Assembly (NCBI RefSeq): GCF_030812775.1
Contig: NZ_JAUSTI010000002.1
Coordinates: 124,001 to 188,000, forward strand
DNA from: Paenibacillus tundrae
GTDB taxonomy: Bacteria; Bacillota; Bacilli; Paenibacillales; Paenibacillaceae
Direction: 5' to 3'
DNA length: 64,000 nt
Shown: piece by piece, positions 8,860 through 18,733 of the stretch
How positions within the stretch are numbered: position 1 is the first letter of the stretch
Layout of the letters: every line of letters starts with the position of its first letter
The notes under the pieces: generated by a model
Databases searched by the model: none
What the model saw: the letters and a program-made list of their open reading frames with translations, nothing else
What the model was told of the DNA's origin: nothing
Made by a program: the position numbers and the translations under genes

Positions 8860-10624
8860 ATTGCGAACCCCCATATGTTCTGCGGTGGTTATCAGCCGGA
8901 CGAATCGCTACACTCTTTTGGAGGCGCCGATCATTCCAGCGAAAAACAGCTTCACCTGCAATCTGGATGAAAATAATGATAGCTAATAGAATTGAACCAC
9001 TCAGAATCGTTGCAGCCGTTGCATAACCATATTTTCCAAACTCGAAAGCCTGGTCAATAACAAGTGGCATAAGCACATAGTTGGCAGGCTGTAGCATTGA
9101 AGCTAGAGCCAAGTCAAATACACTAGTACCAAAAGCAGCCAACACCGCGAGAAGCAATGAACGACGTGTCAAAGGCAAAACGATATGCGCCATGCGTTCA
9201 AGCGTTCCCGCACCTTGCACTGCTGCAGCATTTAGCACCGAAGAAGAGATTGCCCCAAACGAGCCCAGTTGAACACGAACAGCGTAAGGAATGGCTCCTG
9301 CGATGACCGCAATCACGAGCAAGGCAGGTGTACCATACAAATGCAGATTGATATACTCTAGCCACCTTTGATTCCAAACAAAAATGTATCCGATGCCCAT
9401 CACGATTCCTGGCACGGCGAGGGAGACAATAGAGAATAGTTGCAGCCCGCCCTTCATCGGAAACTGCGTAAACGTGAGTACATATGCCACAATGAATCCA
9501 ATAATCATGCTGACTACTGCGGCTATCGCTGCAATGGATAATGAATGGATCATGCCATCTAAGAAATTCAGTCTGGTGTGATCCGGTAGACTTGTGGAGA
9601 ATAAAGAGACATAATGTTCAAACGTAAAGTTCTGAGAAGCGAATCCATTGCCCATCTTTTTCATCAATGAGACGCAAACGCTGCTCCCGACGGGAATACC
9701 GATGCTGATGGTTAAGAACCAAATCGTAATCAGATTTAATAAATAGGTTTTCCGAGGTTTAATTTTTATCGTTTTCTTAGCTCTGGAATTCAAAAAATCA
9801 AATCTCGACTTACGCAGGCTAATCATGAGCACACACATTGCCAATCCGAGTATAATAACCAGATAAAATGCGAGTACACCAGCCATATCGAATCGAACCG
9901 GTGATTGATAAATGGCGGAATAAATGGAATAAGTCAATGTAGGAAAACGATACACGGTGGACAATGCTGCAGGTAAACCGAAATCACCAACAGTATCAAT
10001 AAATACCAACGTGGCTCCGGCAACGATGGATGGTACCGAAAGCGGTAGTTCTACCGTGCGCCATACCGTCCAAGGGCGAGCACCGTTTAAGCGAGCAGCT
10101 TGCCCGTATTGAGTGACATTCCATTCTGCTGAAGCCAGTACCGTCAGATACGCCAAAGGGAATTTACTCAAAGCCATGATGAACATTAGCCCTGTAGGTT
10201 GAAATACTGCATGTGTCACCCACTCTATGCCAAGAGACCGGCTTGCGATGCCATCCGCTCCCGCGAATAAAATCCAGCCTTGCGCCAACATAAATGAAGG
10301 CATGATCAGTAGAAGCCAAACGCCTGCATCAAGCAAACGTCCAGTCGCGTAATTCCATCTTGCCCTGACCATCGCTAGACAGGCACCGAATATTGTACCT
10401 AAAAGTGCTGTTCCCACACCTAACCACAATGAGTTCATCAAGGATTGGCGCCACAAAGGGCGATTAAAAATCTCCCCGAGCAGCCCTAATCCTTGGAATC
10501 GAATTTCTCCAAAAAATATCCCTGGTAAAAAAGCATTAAGTAAAACAGCAAGTAACGGCAAGAAAATGACAACGAATAATATTAATGCAATGCCGACTCC
10601 CCAACGAGTTCCTGAATTTTTCAT
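8843..10624 (-). CDS. ABC importer permease, fused two-domain (FbpB type)
   Basis: A 593-residue integral membrane protein with about twelve hydrophobic segments, made of two homologous BPD-transporter halves. Each half carries an EAA loop (first: AARLNGARPWTVWRTVELP; second: AAAVQGAGTLERMAHIVLP). Fused halves are typical of ferric-iron FbpB and 2-aminoethylphosphonate-type importers. Ten bases separate it from the substrate-binding protein gene upstream. The dimer-like permease pairs with the single ATPase encoded downstream. Confidence 0.9.
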   Translation of the reverse strand: MKNSGTRWGVGIALILFVVIFLPLLAVLLNAFLPGIFFGEIRFQGLGLLGEIFNRPLWRQSLMNSLWLGVGTALLGTIFGACLAMVRARWNYATGRLLDAGVWLLLIMPSFMLAQGWILFAGADGIASRSLGIEWVTHAVFQPTGLMFIMALSKFPLAYLTVLASAEWNVTQYGQAARLNGARPWTVWRTVELPLSVPSIVAGATLVFIDTVGDFGLPAALSTVYRFPTLTYSIYSAIYQSPVRFDMAGVLAFYLVIILGLAMCVLMISLRKSRFDFLNSRAKKTIKIKPRKTYLLNLITIWFLTISIGIPVGSSVCVSLMKKMGNGFASQNFTFEHYVSLFSTSLPDHTRLNFLDGMIHSLSIAAIAAVVSMIIGFIVAYVLTFTQFPMKGGLQLFSIVSLAVPGIVMGIGYIFVWNQRWLEYINLHLYGTPALLVIAVIAGAIPYAVRVQLGSFGAISSSVLNAAAVQGAGTLERMAHIVLPLTRRSLLLAVLAAFGTSVFDLALASMLQPANYVLMPLVIDQAFEFGKYGYATAATILSGSILLAIIIFIQIAGEAVFRWNDRRLQKSVAIRPADNHRRTYGGSQYETNS

Positions 10625-10634
10625 TAAGCCGCCC

Positions 10635-11738
10635 TTAATTTACATTCTGGTCAGCAAACCAGGTTTTGATGTCCACTTCATGCTCAGCAGACCATTCAGC
10701 TGGAGGAAGCAGGAATGTTGGATTAGACTCGCGATCCTGGCGTGAATCCACCCCTTGTACAAGCGGTGTGAAGTAGCTGTCGGACGAGTCAAGCGAAGCA
10801 AGCATGTGCTGCGTTTCGGGTTGGAGCATAAATTCAATAAATGCTTTGGAAGCAGCGGGATTTTTAGTATGCTTGCTGATCGCAGCAACCCTGAGGCTAC
10901 CCGGAGCACCCTCTTCAGGCCAGATAAGCTCGACTGGTTCGCCGGAATGCTTCAGATCATAGGCATTGCTCTCTTGCAGAGCGGCAATATCAATTTCTCC
11001 GGAGACCAGTGCGCTTCCTAAAGGTCCGTTCTTGGGATAAACTCTCAGTCCTTTTTTCATCATCTGTTCGTACTTTTGTTCAGCATCAGGAATACCCCAA
11101 TGATAAAAAAGCGAGGAAACGAGTGGGTATGCCGGGGCAGCCACTGCAGGGTCGGCTTGTCCAGCCGTACCTTCGTAATTGAAAAATCCTTCCCATGTAT
11201 TGGGTGCTTGTTCCTTAGTCAGACGATTGGTGTTGTAAGCAATGACTGCAGATGCATGGATGGTTATTGGCGTGTAAGCATGATCCTCAGGAACGAGTGA
11301 TGCACCATAATCGCTAAGGTTATTTATGTTTTCTGGTGTCCAATCCGTCATAAGGAATCCTCTATCAGCCAAATTTCGAATGGAACCGTGACCGTCCATC
11401 ATGACGACATCCCATTGTGGGTTACCTTGTTCAGCTTCAATTTTGGCTAATGCCTCACCGCCACCATAATGGACAGCTTCCATTTTGTAGCCGGTTTGTT
11501 TCTCAAACTCAGGAGCCACAATATCAACAAAATCATTCCCGTACAGAAAAATCGTTTTTCCTGTATCTTCATTGGAAGAGCTCGGATTCACGTTATCTTT
11601 TACCACTGATGAGACATTTGTCTCCGTACTTCCTGAAGCAGCGCTGCCATTCGCGCCCGTTCCTCCGCCACATCCAGCAATCATCAACACTAGTGCCAGG
11701 CTTATTCCGCTTAAACGCTTTTTCCAAACGTAATTCAT
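10635..11738 (-). CDS. Lipoprotein substrate-binding protein, Fe3+/phosphonate family
   Basis: A 367-residue family-1 binding protein with a lipoprotein signal peptide; the lipobox IAGC places the lipidated Cys at residue 23, followed by a Gly/Ser/Asn-rich linker. Mature-region blocks such as IFLYGNDFVDIVAPEFEKQTG and KIEAEQGNPQWDVVMMDG match the FbpA/PotD/phosphonate-binding fold. The protein would capture ligand outside the membrane. The start has AGGGGGA five bases upstream. It is the first gene of a leftward operon, divergent from a LysR gene. The ligand could be ferric iron or an organophosphorus compound; the phosphatase at the operon end favours the second, as inference. Confidence 0.88.
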   Translation of the reverse strand: MNYVWKKRLSGISLALVLMIAGCGGGTGANGSAASGSTETNVSSVVKDNVNPSSSNEDTGKTIFLYGNDFVDIVAPEFEKQTGYKMEAVHYGGGEALAKIEAEQGNPQWDVVMMDGHGSIRNLADRGFLMTDWTPENINNLSDYGASLVPEDHAYTPITIHASAVIAYNTNRLTKEQAPNTWEGFFNYEGTAGQADPAVAAPAYPLVSSLFYHWGIPDAEQKYEQMMKKGLRVYPKNGPLGSALVSGEIDIAALQESNAYDLKHSGEPVELIWPEEGAPGSLRVAAISKHTKNPAASKAFIEFMLQPETQHMLASLDSSDSYFTPLVQGVDSRQDRESNPTFLLPPAEWSAEHEVDIKTWFADQNVN

Positions 11739-11895
11739 GTTTTTCCCCCTAAGATGTTATTTAAGAACTACTGTTAATCTTAAAGGTGTTGTTAACGATT
11801 CATATTAGATTGAAGTTAAAGTTATTTTAAATGATATTAATGAATTATATGATAAGATTGATATTATCTATTTTAATGAAGAGGAGCGTTTACAT

Positions 11896-12798
11896 ATGAA
11901 CTTACAGCAGTTGAAGGTATTTGTTCATGTTGTTAATTTACAAAAACTATATTTGGTTGCTGAGAAGCTAAATATCACGCAACCTACAGTAACGTTCCAT
12001 TTAAATAAGTTACAAGAGGACGCAGGTATGGCGTTGTTCCATACCAAAACATATCATGTTATTAAACTGACTGAAGCTGGTAGATCCTTGTATCACTATG
12101 CTAAGCAGATTGTGGCTTTGGATGACGAAATGCGCCGGACACTGGAAAATTACAAAGAGACCGCAACCGAATGTTTGAGAATTGGAAGCACACATACCCC
12201 AGCCACCTATATTCTTCCTGATTTATTATTCGAATTCAGACAAGCGCATCACATATATTTAAGCTTAGACGTTAAACCAGCCACACAAGTCATAGAAAAA
12301 ATAAAACTTTATGATCTGGATCTCGGTGTCATTTCGCATACGGGACCTGATGATCCGGACTTAATCTACGAACCTCTGATGAAAGATGATCTTGTCATCA
12401 TCTTCCACCCCGAACACATTCTTGCTACCAAACCCACAATTGAACCGCATGATTTGCAAAGCCTCCCACTCATTGCACATGAAGAAGGCTCGAGTAGCCG
12501 TGCAATTATTAACCAGTGGGCTCTTGAACATGATGTTCAATTTACAGAAATCATGCAAGTTTCAGGATCTGAAGCACTAAAATCAATGGTTCGCCAGAAC
12601 ATGGGAATCGCAATGCTATCACAGGCTTCCATCATTCAAGATCTTATCAAAGGGGAAATCATGGCTTGTCCCATTCCAAACTGGAGTCCAATCCGAACGA
12701 TCTATGCGGTCAGGCACCGCAATAAACTTCTAACACCATGGCTTCAGCTCTTCTGGAATCTGCTTGTCGATCGTTTCTCCTCGCAGATTAATCAATAA
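11896..12798 (+). CDS. LysR family transcriptional regulator
   Basis: A 300-residue LysR protein: an N-terminal winged helix (LQQLKVFVHVVNLQKLYLVA, then ITQPTVTFHLNKLQ) and a two-lobed co-inducer domain from about residue 90. It is divergent from the importer operon with a 157-base AT-rich gap, the standard arrangement for a LysR activator of its neighbour. The gap contains GATAA-N8-TTATC at about 11850-11867, a possible binding dyad. The start is preceded by AGGAG nine bases upstream. Confidence 0.9.
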   Translation: MNLQQLKVFVHVVNLQKLYLVAEKLNITQPTVTFHLNKLQEDAGMALFHTKTYHVIKLTEAGRSLYHYAKQIVALDDEMRRTLENYKETATECLRIGSTHTPATYILPDLLFEFRQAHHIYLSLDVKPATQVIEKIKLYDLDLGVISHTGPDDPDLIYEPLMKDDLVIIFHPEHILATKPTIEPHDLQSLPLIAHEEGSSSRAIINQWALEHDVQFTEIMQVSGSEALKSMVRQNMGIAMLSQASIIQDLIKGEIMACPIPNWSPIRTIYAVRHRNKLLTPWLQLFWNLLVDRFSSQINQ

Positions 12799-13277
12799 GC
12801 ACGGTTTCTTCGTGGTCTCCTATAACAGATTGTAAACAACGATACTGCTTACATATCTGACGGGAACTACTTTCCTAATTTTAGTTTGTCTTCCCTCCTA
12901 TTTATTATTTGAGCGTTTTCTCAGAAAATAATAGTAGTATTGAACTGTGAGATGTGCTACTTTTTGCATTTTTTCAATGTGCGTGTGCGAAGATAGAATA
13001 TGCTGAATATGACCAGCGGAGTGATGCTTTTCTATTGTGAATTTTTCATATATTGAAATATTCACTTTAATGTTTATTAGCCTCCGAAGTAAAAATAAGA
13101 TCAGGCTGAGGTAAAATTTGTGCATGACGCCCCATATTCGCTTTACGTCTGTGATTGGATGAAGTAAAAAAACTTCGTGGTTTTCGTCAATAACGTTTAT
13201 ATCCCAATATTTCAATCTCGATTACAATATTTTCAAGACAAGATTAACTCTACTACAGCTCATAAGGGGGAACGTAC
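12799..13277. other. 479-base intergenic region ahead of the sugar importer
   Basis: No convincing gene. A minus-strand open frame of 105 codons (12898-13215) has no ribosome site and an unlikely composition. The region should hold the promoter of the downstream solute-binding protein gene, but no strong -35/-10 pair was found. The only clear signal is the ribosome site AAGGGGG at its right end. Confidence 0.5.
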
Positions 13278-14882
13278 ATGAACAAGAAAACCAAAACTCT
13301 CGTGTTGTCTCTACTCATGTCGACCGTACTACTCGCAGCTTGCTCGAATGATAGCGGTGTTGGTCAAAATCCAACGAATACGGACAAAGATTCCAGCGAT
13401 TCTGGAACCGTAACCATTCATACCGTTACATCTGAGCATACTGCTGCGAAGTACCCACAAGGTGATGATATTACGAACAATGTATGGACTCGGCGTTACC
13501 AGGAAAAGTTCAATATCAATGTGAAAACCGACTGGGTCAGTGATGAGTACAATACCAAACTGAACTTGGCAATCGCATCCAATGATCTCCCGGATGTATT
13601 TAGAGTTAACCCCTCTCAATTAAAACAGCTGGTCGAAGCAGATATGGTGATGGATCTGACCGAAGTCTTTGATCAACACGCTTCAGATCGTGTTAAAAGC
13701 TACATGGAAATGGACAAGGACAGCTATGAATCTGGTAAGAAGGATGGAAAATTGTACGGGATACCTCAGATGCATTGGGGATTAATTGAACAACCAGACT
13801 TCGTATGGATTCGGAATGATTGGAAAGAAGAGCTGGGTCTGAAAGACCCTACATCCATGGGTGATGTTAAGGATATCGCATTAAAGTTTATGGAGAAGCA
13901 CGGAGGTTATGGCATAGCGGTGGATCAGAGTCTAGATTACTTGAATCTGCTCGCAATTGCCTGGGGCGCACATCCAGACATGTGGATCGAGGATTCCACT
14001 GGAAAATTAGCTTATGGCTCGATCCAGCCCGAAATGAAGAAGGCACTTGCGGATTGGGCGGAGTGGTATAAACAAGGAATTATCGATCCGGAATTTGCGA
14101 TTAAAGACTTTAACGCAATGAATGCCGATATTGTCGCAGGCAAAGTGGGGATACAGCCATTTTACCAATGGTGGGGTTACAACCCTGGTGTAGATACGGT
14201 ATCCAATTTGGGGAAAGACGCGATCTTCTATCCTTATCTCATCCCGACGATTGACGGTCAAGAAGCGAAGCAATCCATCTTCTTCGCGAACAACAATTAT
14301 ATTGTAATGAAGAAAGGATTCGCTAACCCACAAGAAGTAATCAAAATTCTGAACGACTACGCCTACATCGTGGACGAAGGCAGTGGTAAGGAATCTGAAG
14401 AAACCTTGTCTAATTTACTAGATAATGATATCGCACATGTTGTAGGTGCGTTCCGTGTACTTAATCCCAACTCCGACTACGAGCAGTTTGAGGCTGTTTC
14501 CGCAGCCCTTCAATCCAAAGACACTAGCGGCTTAACAACTTCGGGAATGTGGCAAAAGTACAATAACAGTGTTGAGTTTATGGAGAATGCAACGCCAGGA
14601 GCAGTCGGTGATTATTTGCAACAAGGAGCGCCTAAGAATGCCTATAGTCTTGCCAAGAAAGTGTTAGACAGTGAGAACTATATCAAGACAGCTTTATGGG
14701 GTGTTTCACCTGAAGTACTGTCGAACTACGGCTCAACACTAGATGATATTCTGACTGAAGGCTTCACGAAGATTATCATGGGTAGCGAGAATATTGATTA
14801 TTTCGATGTTCTTGTCCAGAATTGGCGAGCTGCTGGAGGCGACGAAGCAACTCAGGCGGTCAATGAAGCCTACGGCCAATAA
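13278..14882 (+). CDS. Lipoprotein sugar-binding protein, LplA type
   Basis: A 534-residue extracellular solute-binding protein of the large Paenibacillus/Bacillus LplA class. A signal peptide ends in lipobox LAAC with Cys at residue 22, then a Ser/Asn/Asp-rich linker. These proteins bind oligosaccharides for a permease pair of LplB/LplC type, which is encoded directly downstream. A ribosome site AAGGGGG lies ahead of the ATG. A terminator-like hairpin follows the gene and probably allows higher expression of the binding protein than of the permeases. Control is likely by the convergent kinase/regulator pair at 16966-20356. Confidence 0.92.
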   Translation: MNKKTKTLVLSLLMSTVLLAACSNDSGVGQNPTNTDKDSSDSGTVTIHTVTSEHTAAKYPQGDDITNNVWTRRYQEKFNINVKTDWVSDEYNTKLNLAIASNDLPDVFRVNPSQLKQLVEADMVMDLTEVFDQHASDRVKSYMEMDKDSYESGKKDGKLYGIPQMHWGLIEQPDFVWIRNDWKEELGLKDPTSMGDVKDIALKFMEKHGGYGIAVDQSLDYLNLLAIAWGAHPDMWIEDSTGKLAYGSIQPEMKKALADWAEWYKQGIIDPEFAIKDFNAMNADIVAGKVGIQPFYQWWGYNPGVDTVSNLGKDAIFYPYLIPTIDGQEAKQSIFFANNNYIVMKKGFANPQEVIKILNDYAYIVDEGSGKESEETLSNLLDNDIAHVVGAFRVLNPNSDYEQFEAVSAALQSKDTSGLTTSGMWQKYNNSVEFMENATPGAVGDYLQQGAPKNAYSLAKKVLDSENYIKTALWGVSPEVLSNYGSTLDDILTEGFTKIIMGSENIDYFDVLVQNWRAAGGDEATQAVNEAYGQ

Positions 14883-14900
14883 ATCATACTGGTTGCAATG

Positions 14901-14932
14901 AGGGGATGAGCATCGTCTCACCCCCTTTTTTT
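14901..14932 (+). terminator. Partial terminator/attenuator between binding protein and permeases
   Basis: A GGGG-TGAG/CTCACCCC hairpin with one bulged A (14901-14925) is followed by seven T. It lies inside an otherwise continuous operon, so it probably only partly stops transcription. Confidence 0.78.
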
Positions 14933-14976
14933 GATAACGGTTACAAATGCTACACATCTAGAACGGAGGAATTGTA

Positions 14977-15867
14977 ATGCTGAGAAAATGGAAGCAGCAG
15001 AGTCCTTACCATCTCATGTTGATCCCAAGTCTGGTCTTGGTGTTTATTTTCAGCTATATCCCTTTTTACGGGCTTATAATTGCTTTTCAGAAATACAATC
15101 CCGGCCTCGGCTTCAATTCCCCTTGGGTTGGGTGGGACAACTTCGCACACATCTTTAATCAGCCGAACTTCATAAGAACAATCTGGAACACCTTGTACAT
15201 GTCCGCATTTAAAATTGTTGGTGGGATCGTCGTGCCTGTCATCTTCGCATTACTACTTAACGAGGTGCTTCATAGTGGAGTCAAACGTACGTTTCAAACC
15301 CTCGTATATATCCCAAATTTCTTATCTTGGGTCATCATGGCTGGCATCATGCTCGATATCCTTAGTGCCAACGGCATCGTTAACACATTCCTTGGTGTAT
15401 TCGGGATACAGCCTATTTCCTTTCTTGGCACACCCTCCCTATTCCCATGGACGATGATAGTGAGTGACATCTGGAAAGGCTTCGGCTTCGGAACGGTTGT
15501 TTACTTAGCAGCTCTTACGAGTATTGACCCCGGGTTGTATGAAGCCGCAGTGATTGATGGAGCCAAGCGCTGGAAGCAAACGATCTATATTACGTTGCCC
15601 CTGCTTATGCCAACCATTGTGTTAATGACGGTATTATCCCTCGGTAATGTGCTCAATGCTGGATTCGACCAAATCTATAACCTATACTCCCCTGTCGTAT
15701 ATCAAACGGGAGATATTATTGATACCTATGTATACCGGCTAGGGATTCAGCAGGCGCAGTATTCGATTGGTACAGCCGTCGGATTATTCAAATCAATCAT
15801 CTCCAGCATTCTGGTTGCGGTCTCGTACATTCTGGCATACAGGGTCGCCGGCTATCGCATCTTCTAA
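14977..15867 (+). CDS. Sugar ABC transporter permease, LplB/YteP type
   Basis: A 296-residue permease with six membrane segments and the EAA loop (YEAAVIDGAKRWKQTIYITLP) near residue 190. The N-terminus (SPYHLMLIPSLVLVFIFSYI) matches the LplB group. GGAGG lies seven bases upstream of the ATG. It forms the membrane channel with the permease encoded 15 bases downstream. No ATPase gene is present in the operon; as in related sugar systems a shared MsmX-like ATPase elsewhere would energise it. Confidence 0.91.
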   Translation: MLRKWKQQSPYHLMLIPSLVLVFIFSYIPFYGLIIAFQKYNPGLGFNSPWVGWDNFAHIFNQPNFIRTIWNTLYMSAFKIVGGIVVPVIFALLLNEVLHSGVKRTFQTLVYIPNFLSWVIMAGIMLDILSANGIVNTFLGVFGIQPISFLGTPSLFPWTMIVSDIWKGFGFGTVVYLAALTSIDPGLYEAAVIDGAKRWKQTIYITLPLLMPTIVLMTVLSLGNVLNAGFDQIYNLYSPVVYQTGDIIDTYVYRLGIQQAQYSIGTAVGLFKSIISSILVAVSYILAYRVAGYRIF

Positions 15868-15882
15868 GGAGGAACTCTCATT

Positions 15883-16773
15883 ATGGTCTATGATAAAAGT
15901 TTGAGCAGGCGTCTGTTTCATGTTGTGAACTATACGATATTGCTAATCATATCTCTACTTTGTATCCTCCCATTTATCAACTTACTAGCTGTATCGTTCA
16001 GTAGTAGTTCGGCAGTATCTGCGGGTAGTGTTACATTCTGGCCTGTCGAGTTCAATACCAAAGCCTATGAATTTGCCTTAACAGGTGGAGCATTTTTCTC
16101 CTCCCTCTGGATCGCCGTTAAACGAACGATACTTGGGACGTTAGTGAATCTTGTATTAATTGTTCTCACTGCCTATCCGCTATCCAAAACGAAGGATAAA
16201 GTGATGGGGCGTAATATCTACATGGGCTTTTTCATCGTTACCATGTTATTTAATGGAGGGTTAATTCCAACGTACCTTGTAGTCGTCAAGATGGGACTCA
16301 TTGATTCGATCTGGTCGCTGATCCTGCCCGGTGCTCTACCTGTATTTAGTATGATTATTCTCATGAATTTCATTAGAGGACTACCTGAAGAAATTGAAGA
16401 ATCCGCCATCATTGACGGTGCGGGGCCAGTGCAAGTTTTACTTCGCATTTTGCTTCCACTCCTCAAACCTGCCCTTGCAACGGTCGGCTTATTTAGTATC
16501 GTCGCCCATTGGAATTCATGGTTTGATGGCATTATCTATATGAACAATCCAGCCAATTATCCATTACAAAGTTACTTACAGACCCTTCTGCAGAGCTTTG
16601 AACAAATCATGCTGAAATCTGGATCGGATTATACTCAGCTCTTATCCATGATGAATGCCAGAACGGGACGTGCCGCTCAAATGTTCTTAGGAGCCATACC
16701 GATTCTGCTTGTATATCCATTTCTACAGAAGTATTTTACTAAAGGATTGGTGCTTGGTAGTGTCAAAGGGTAA
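15883..16773 (+). CDS. Sugar ABC transporter permease, LplC/YtcP type
   Basis: A 296-residue partner permease of the MalG-like class with six membrane segments and an EAA loop (IEESAIIDGAGPVQVLLRI) near residue 165. The C-terminal FLQKYFTKGLVLGSVKG tail is characteristic of this group. AAGGAGG precedes the ATG. It is the last gene of the operon and converges with the histidine kinase gene. Confidence 0.92.
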   Translation: MVYDKSLSRRLFHVVNYTILLIISLLCILPFINLLAVSFSSSSAVSAGSVTFWPVEFNTKAYEFALTGGAFFSSLWIAVKRTILGTLVNLVLIVLTAYPLSKTKDKVMGRNIYMGFFIVTMLFNGGLIPTYLVVVKMGLIDSIWSLILPGALPVFSMIILMNFIRGLPEEIEESAIIDGAGPVQVLLRILLPLLKPALATVGLFSIVAHWNSWFDGIIYMNNPANYPLQSYLQTLLQSFEQIMLKSGSDYTQLLSMMNARTGRAAQMFLGAIPILLVYPFLQKYFTKGLVLGSVKG

Positions 16774-16820
16774 TCCCGTGACTCGTGCCTACATGCACTC
16801 AACTGGCTAAAACGTAATTA

Positions 16821-16860
16821 AAGGACTTGCAGGATAAACTGCAGGTCCTTTGGTTTAATC
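16821..16860 (+). terminator. Probable terminator of sugar importer operon
   Basis: Hairpin with 12-bp arms (16821-16832 and 16839-16850, one G-T pair) is followed by a weak T-rich stretch. It lies between convergent genes and may serve both. Confidence 0.6.
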
Positions 16861-16965
16861 TATTTTTTTATGAAAACGTCAACCAATTAGACTCTCATGC
16901 ATAGGTGCTCCATATCCTAATCATTTATCAATTGCTAGATTTACGTTGTACCACCATACACTCAA

Positions 16966-18711
16966 TTACTTGATATCTAAAATGCCAGGCAGCAGAATGG
17001 TAAAAGTCGTGCCCTCCCCTACTGCACTTTCCACCTGGATCCCATAAGGACTCCCAAAATGCAGCTGAATGCGCCGCTGTACATTGTGAACTCCAATCCC
17101 TCTCGTTCCATCGCCTACCCTTGGATTCTCATCCATAAAGTTCTGAATCGTATGCTCTTCCATACCTACTCCGTTATCACAAACTTCGATGGTAATATCA
17201 TTGCCCTTGGTTTGAATCCGTATCGTTATAAGGCCATCTTCTTCATGCTCGGCAAGACCGTGAAAAATCGCATTCTCAACAATGGGCTGTAGAATCATTT
17301 TGGGCATTCGGTAGTCCATCAATTGATCTTCAATCTCATAATTCATCTGAATAGAGTCATAGTATCTTACATTCTGAATGGTTACATAATTCTTAATGTT
17401 ATCTAATTCCTCACGAATAGTAACTAGACTATCATCTGATCTTGTGGCGTAACGGAGCATTGAGATAAGTGCATCTGTCATGTCCACGATTTTGTCAGCT
17501 TGTTGCATGGAGGCAATCCACTTTACCGATCCAAGTGTGTTATATAGAAAATGGGGATTGATCTGGTGATGGAGAGCACGCATCTCGGCTTGAGCCTTCT
17601 CCATTTCTTCTTGCTGCACCCGCTCGACCATTCGTTTTAATTCATGCGACATTTTGTTAAATCGTACCGATAGATGTCCAATCTCATCTTGAGAGCGAAT
17701 ATGCTCGACTTGTTCGAACTGCCCCTTTTCTACAAGCGAGATATTACGTAACAGTCTCTTGATTGGCGTTGTAATGACATGGGAGAGAAACACGGATAAG
17801 ACGACTGCAAAAAGGAACATCACGACGGCGAGCGTTACTAGGTTACGACCTAATATCCTCCCATCAGCAGTCAACTCATCCAACGGCATGTAGAGATAAC
17901 TTGTCCACTTTTGCTGACTTAGAGGGCTAGTCACCACAACATTCGTTGCTTCAGGTGGACGGACGTTTCCGCGAAACAATGTACCGATCAATCGCTCATC
18001 CACGTTATACACAATCTTATCGTCCTCATCCACGATCATGAATCTGGAGCGCAGTCCTTCCTGCAAGTTGCGATTGACAATTTCGATAAACTTGATGTCA
18101 ATGCTGACCACGATTACACCAAGCAGCTTTCCTGTAGAGACATCATGAATTTTCCGTGCATGTGAGACTGCAAGAATTTTGTTCTGCAATTGCTCGTCAA
18201 TTCGTGTAGTCAACGTGATGGTTCGATCATTTCTATGCAGGAACTGTTTGAACCACAATTCGTTTGCCACTTTGTAGTTTGCATCAATAGGCTGATGAGG
18301 ACTAACGAACAGATTCGGACCTCCGTTTAGGTTATAGAGGTAGATCGAAAACACGCGATCCTTCATCATAATATAGTTCATCAGAATATTGTAAGCTGCA
18401 ATCTCTCGCGGCTCATCACTATTTCGAAGAAAGTCCTGAATGGGAAAACTGCCCTCAGGTGTCGCAGATAGATCATTGCTCAGTCCATTGCTCGCCAGAA
18501 GAGTAATTTTTTCGATCTCTTTGAGAAACTCATCAATTCGTATATTGGTCTGCTTAGACAGATCGTTCAACACATTCGTATAATTCTGTGTTAATAAACG
18601 TTCAGAAGAATAATAGGAATTGATGGTCATCACAAGTACCGGAAGGATAATGACCGTTATACAGATCACCATGATTTTGTGCTGGATTCGCACGAATCGG
18701 ACATGCTTCAT
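16966..18711 (-). CDS. Sensor histidine kinase, YesM type
   Basis: A 581-residue membrane kinase: a first membrane helix at residues 12-32, a large extracytoplasmic sensor, a second helix near 290, a HAMP segment (SLVEKGQFEQVEHIRSQDE), and a His_kinase domain with the phosphorylated His in HHQINPHFLYN. The ATPase domain carries VENAIFHGL, DNGVGM and RGIGVHNVQRRI. It would sense sugar or its binding protein and phosphorylate the response regulator encoded 22 bases upstream. The ATG at 18711 has AGAGGTG six bases upstream. Confidence 0.93.
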   Translation of the reverse strand: MKHVRFVRIQHKIMVICITVIILPVLVMTINSYYSSERLLTQNYTNVLNDLSKQTNIRIDEFLKEIEKITLLASNGLSNDLSATPEGSFPIQDFLRNSDEPREIAAYNILMNYIMMKDRVFSIYLYNLNGGPNLFVSPHQPIDANYKVANELWFKQFLHRNDRTITLTTRIDEQLQNKILAVSHARKIHDVSTGKLLGVIVVSIDIKFIEIVNRNLQEGLRSRFMIVDEDDKIVYNVDERLIGTLFRGNVRPPEATNVVVTSPLSQQKWTSYLYMPLDELTADGRILGRNLVTLAVVMFLFAVVLSVFLSHVITTPIKRLLRNISLVEKGQFEQVEHIRSQDEIGHLSVRFNKMSHELKRMVERVQQEEMEKAQAEMRALHHQINPHFLYNTLGSVKWIASMQQADKIVDMTDALISMLRYATRSDDSLVTIREELDNIKNYVTIQNVRYYDSIQMNYEIEDQLMDYRMPKMILQPIVENAIFHGLAEHEEDGLITIRIQTKGNDITIEVCDNGVGMEEHTIQNFMDENPRVGDGTRGIGVHNVQRRIQLHFGSPYGIQVESAVGEGTTFTILLPGILDIK

Positions 18712-18733
18712 CGGATGCACCTCTATTCATGGT

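Noticed and set aside
11417..11752. 111-codon plus-strand frame
   Set aside because: Antisense to the lipoprotein substrate-binding gene; composition and lack of a ribosome site do not support it.
12898..13215. 105-codon open frame on the minus strand upstream of the sugar-binding protein gene
   Set aside because: No ribosome site, TTG start in AT-rich sequence, His/Tyr-rich composition with no domain; it covers the region expected to be the promoter of the plus-strand gene.
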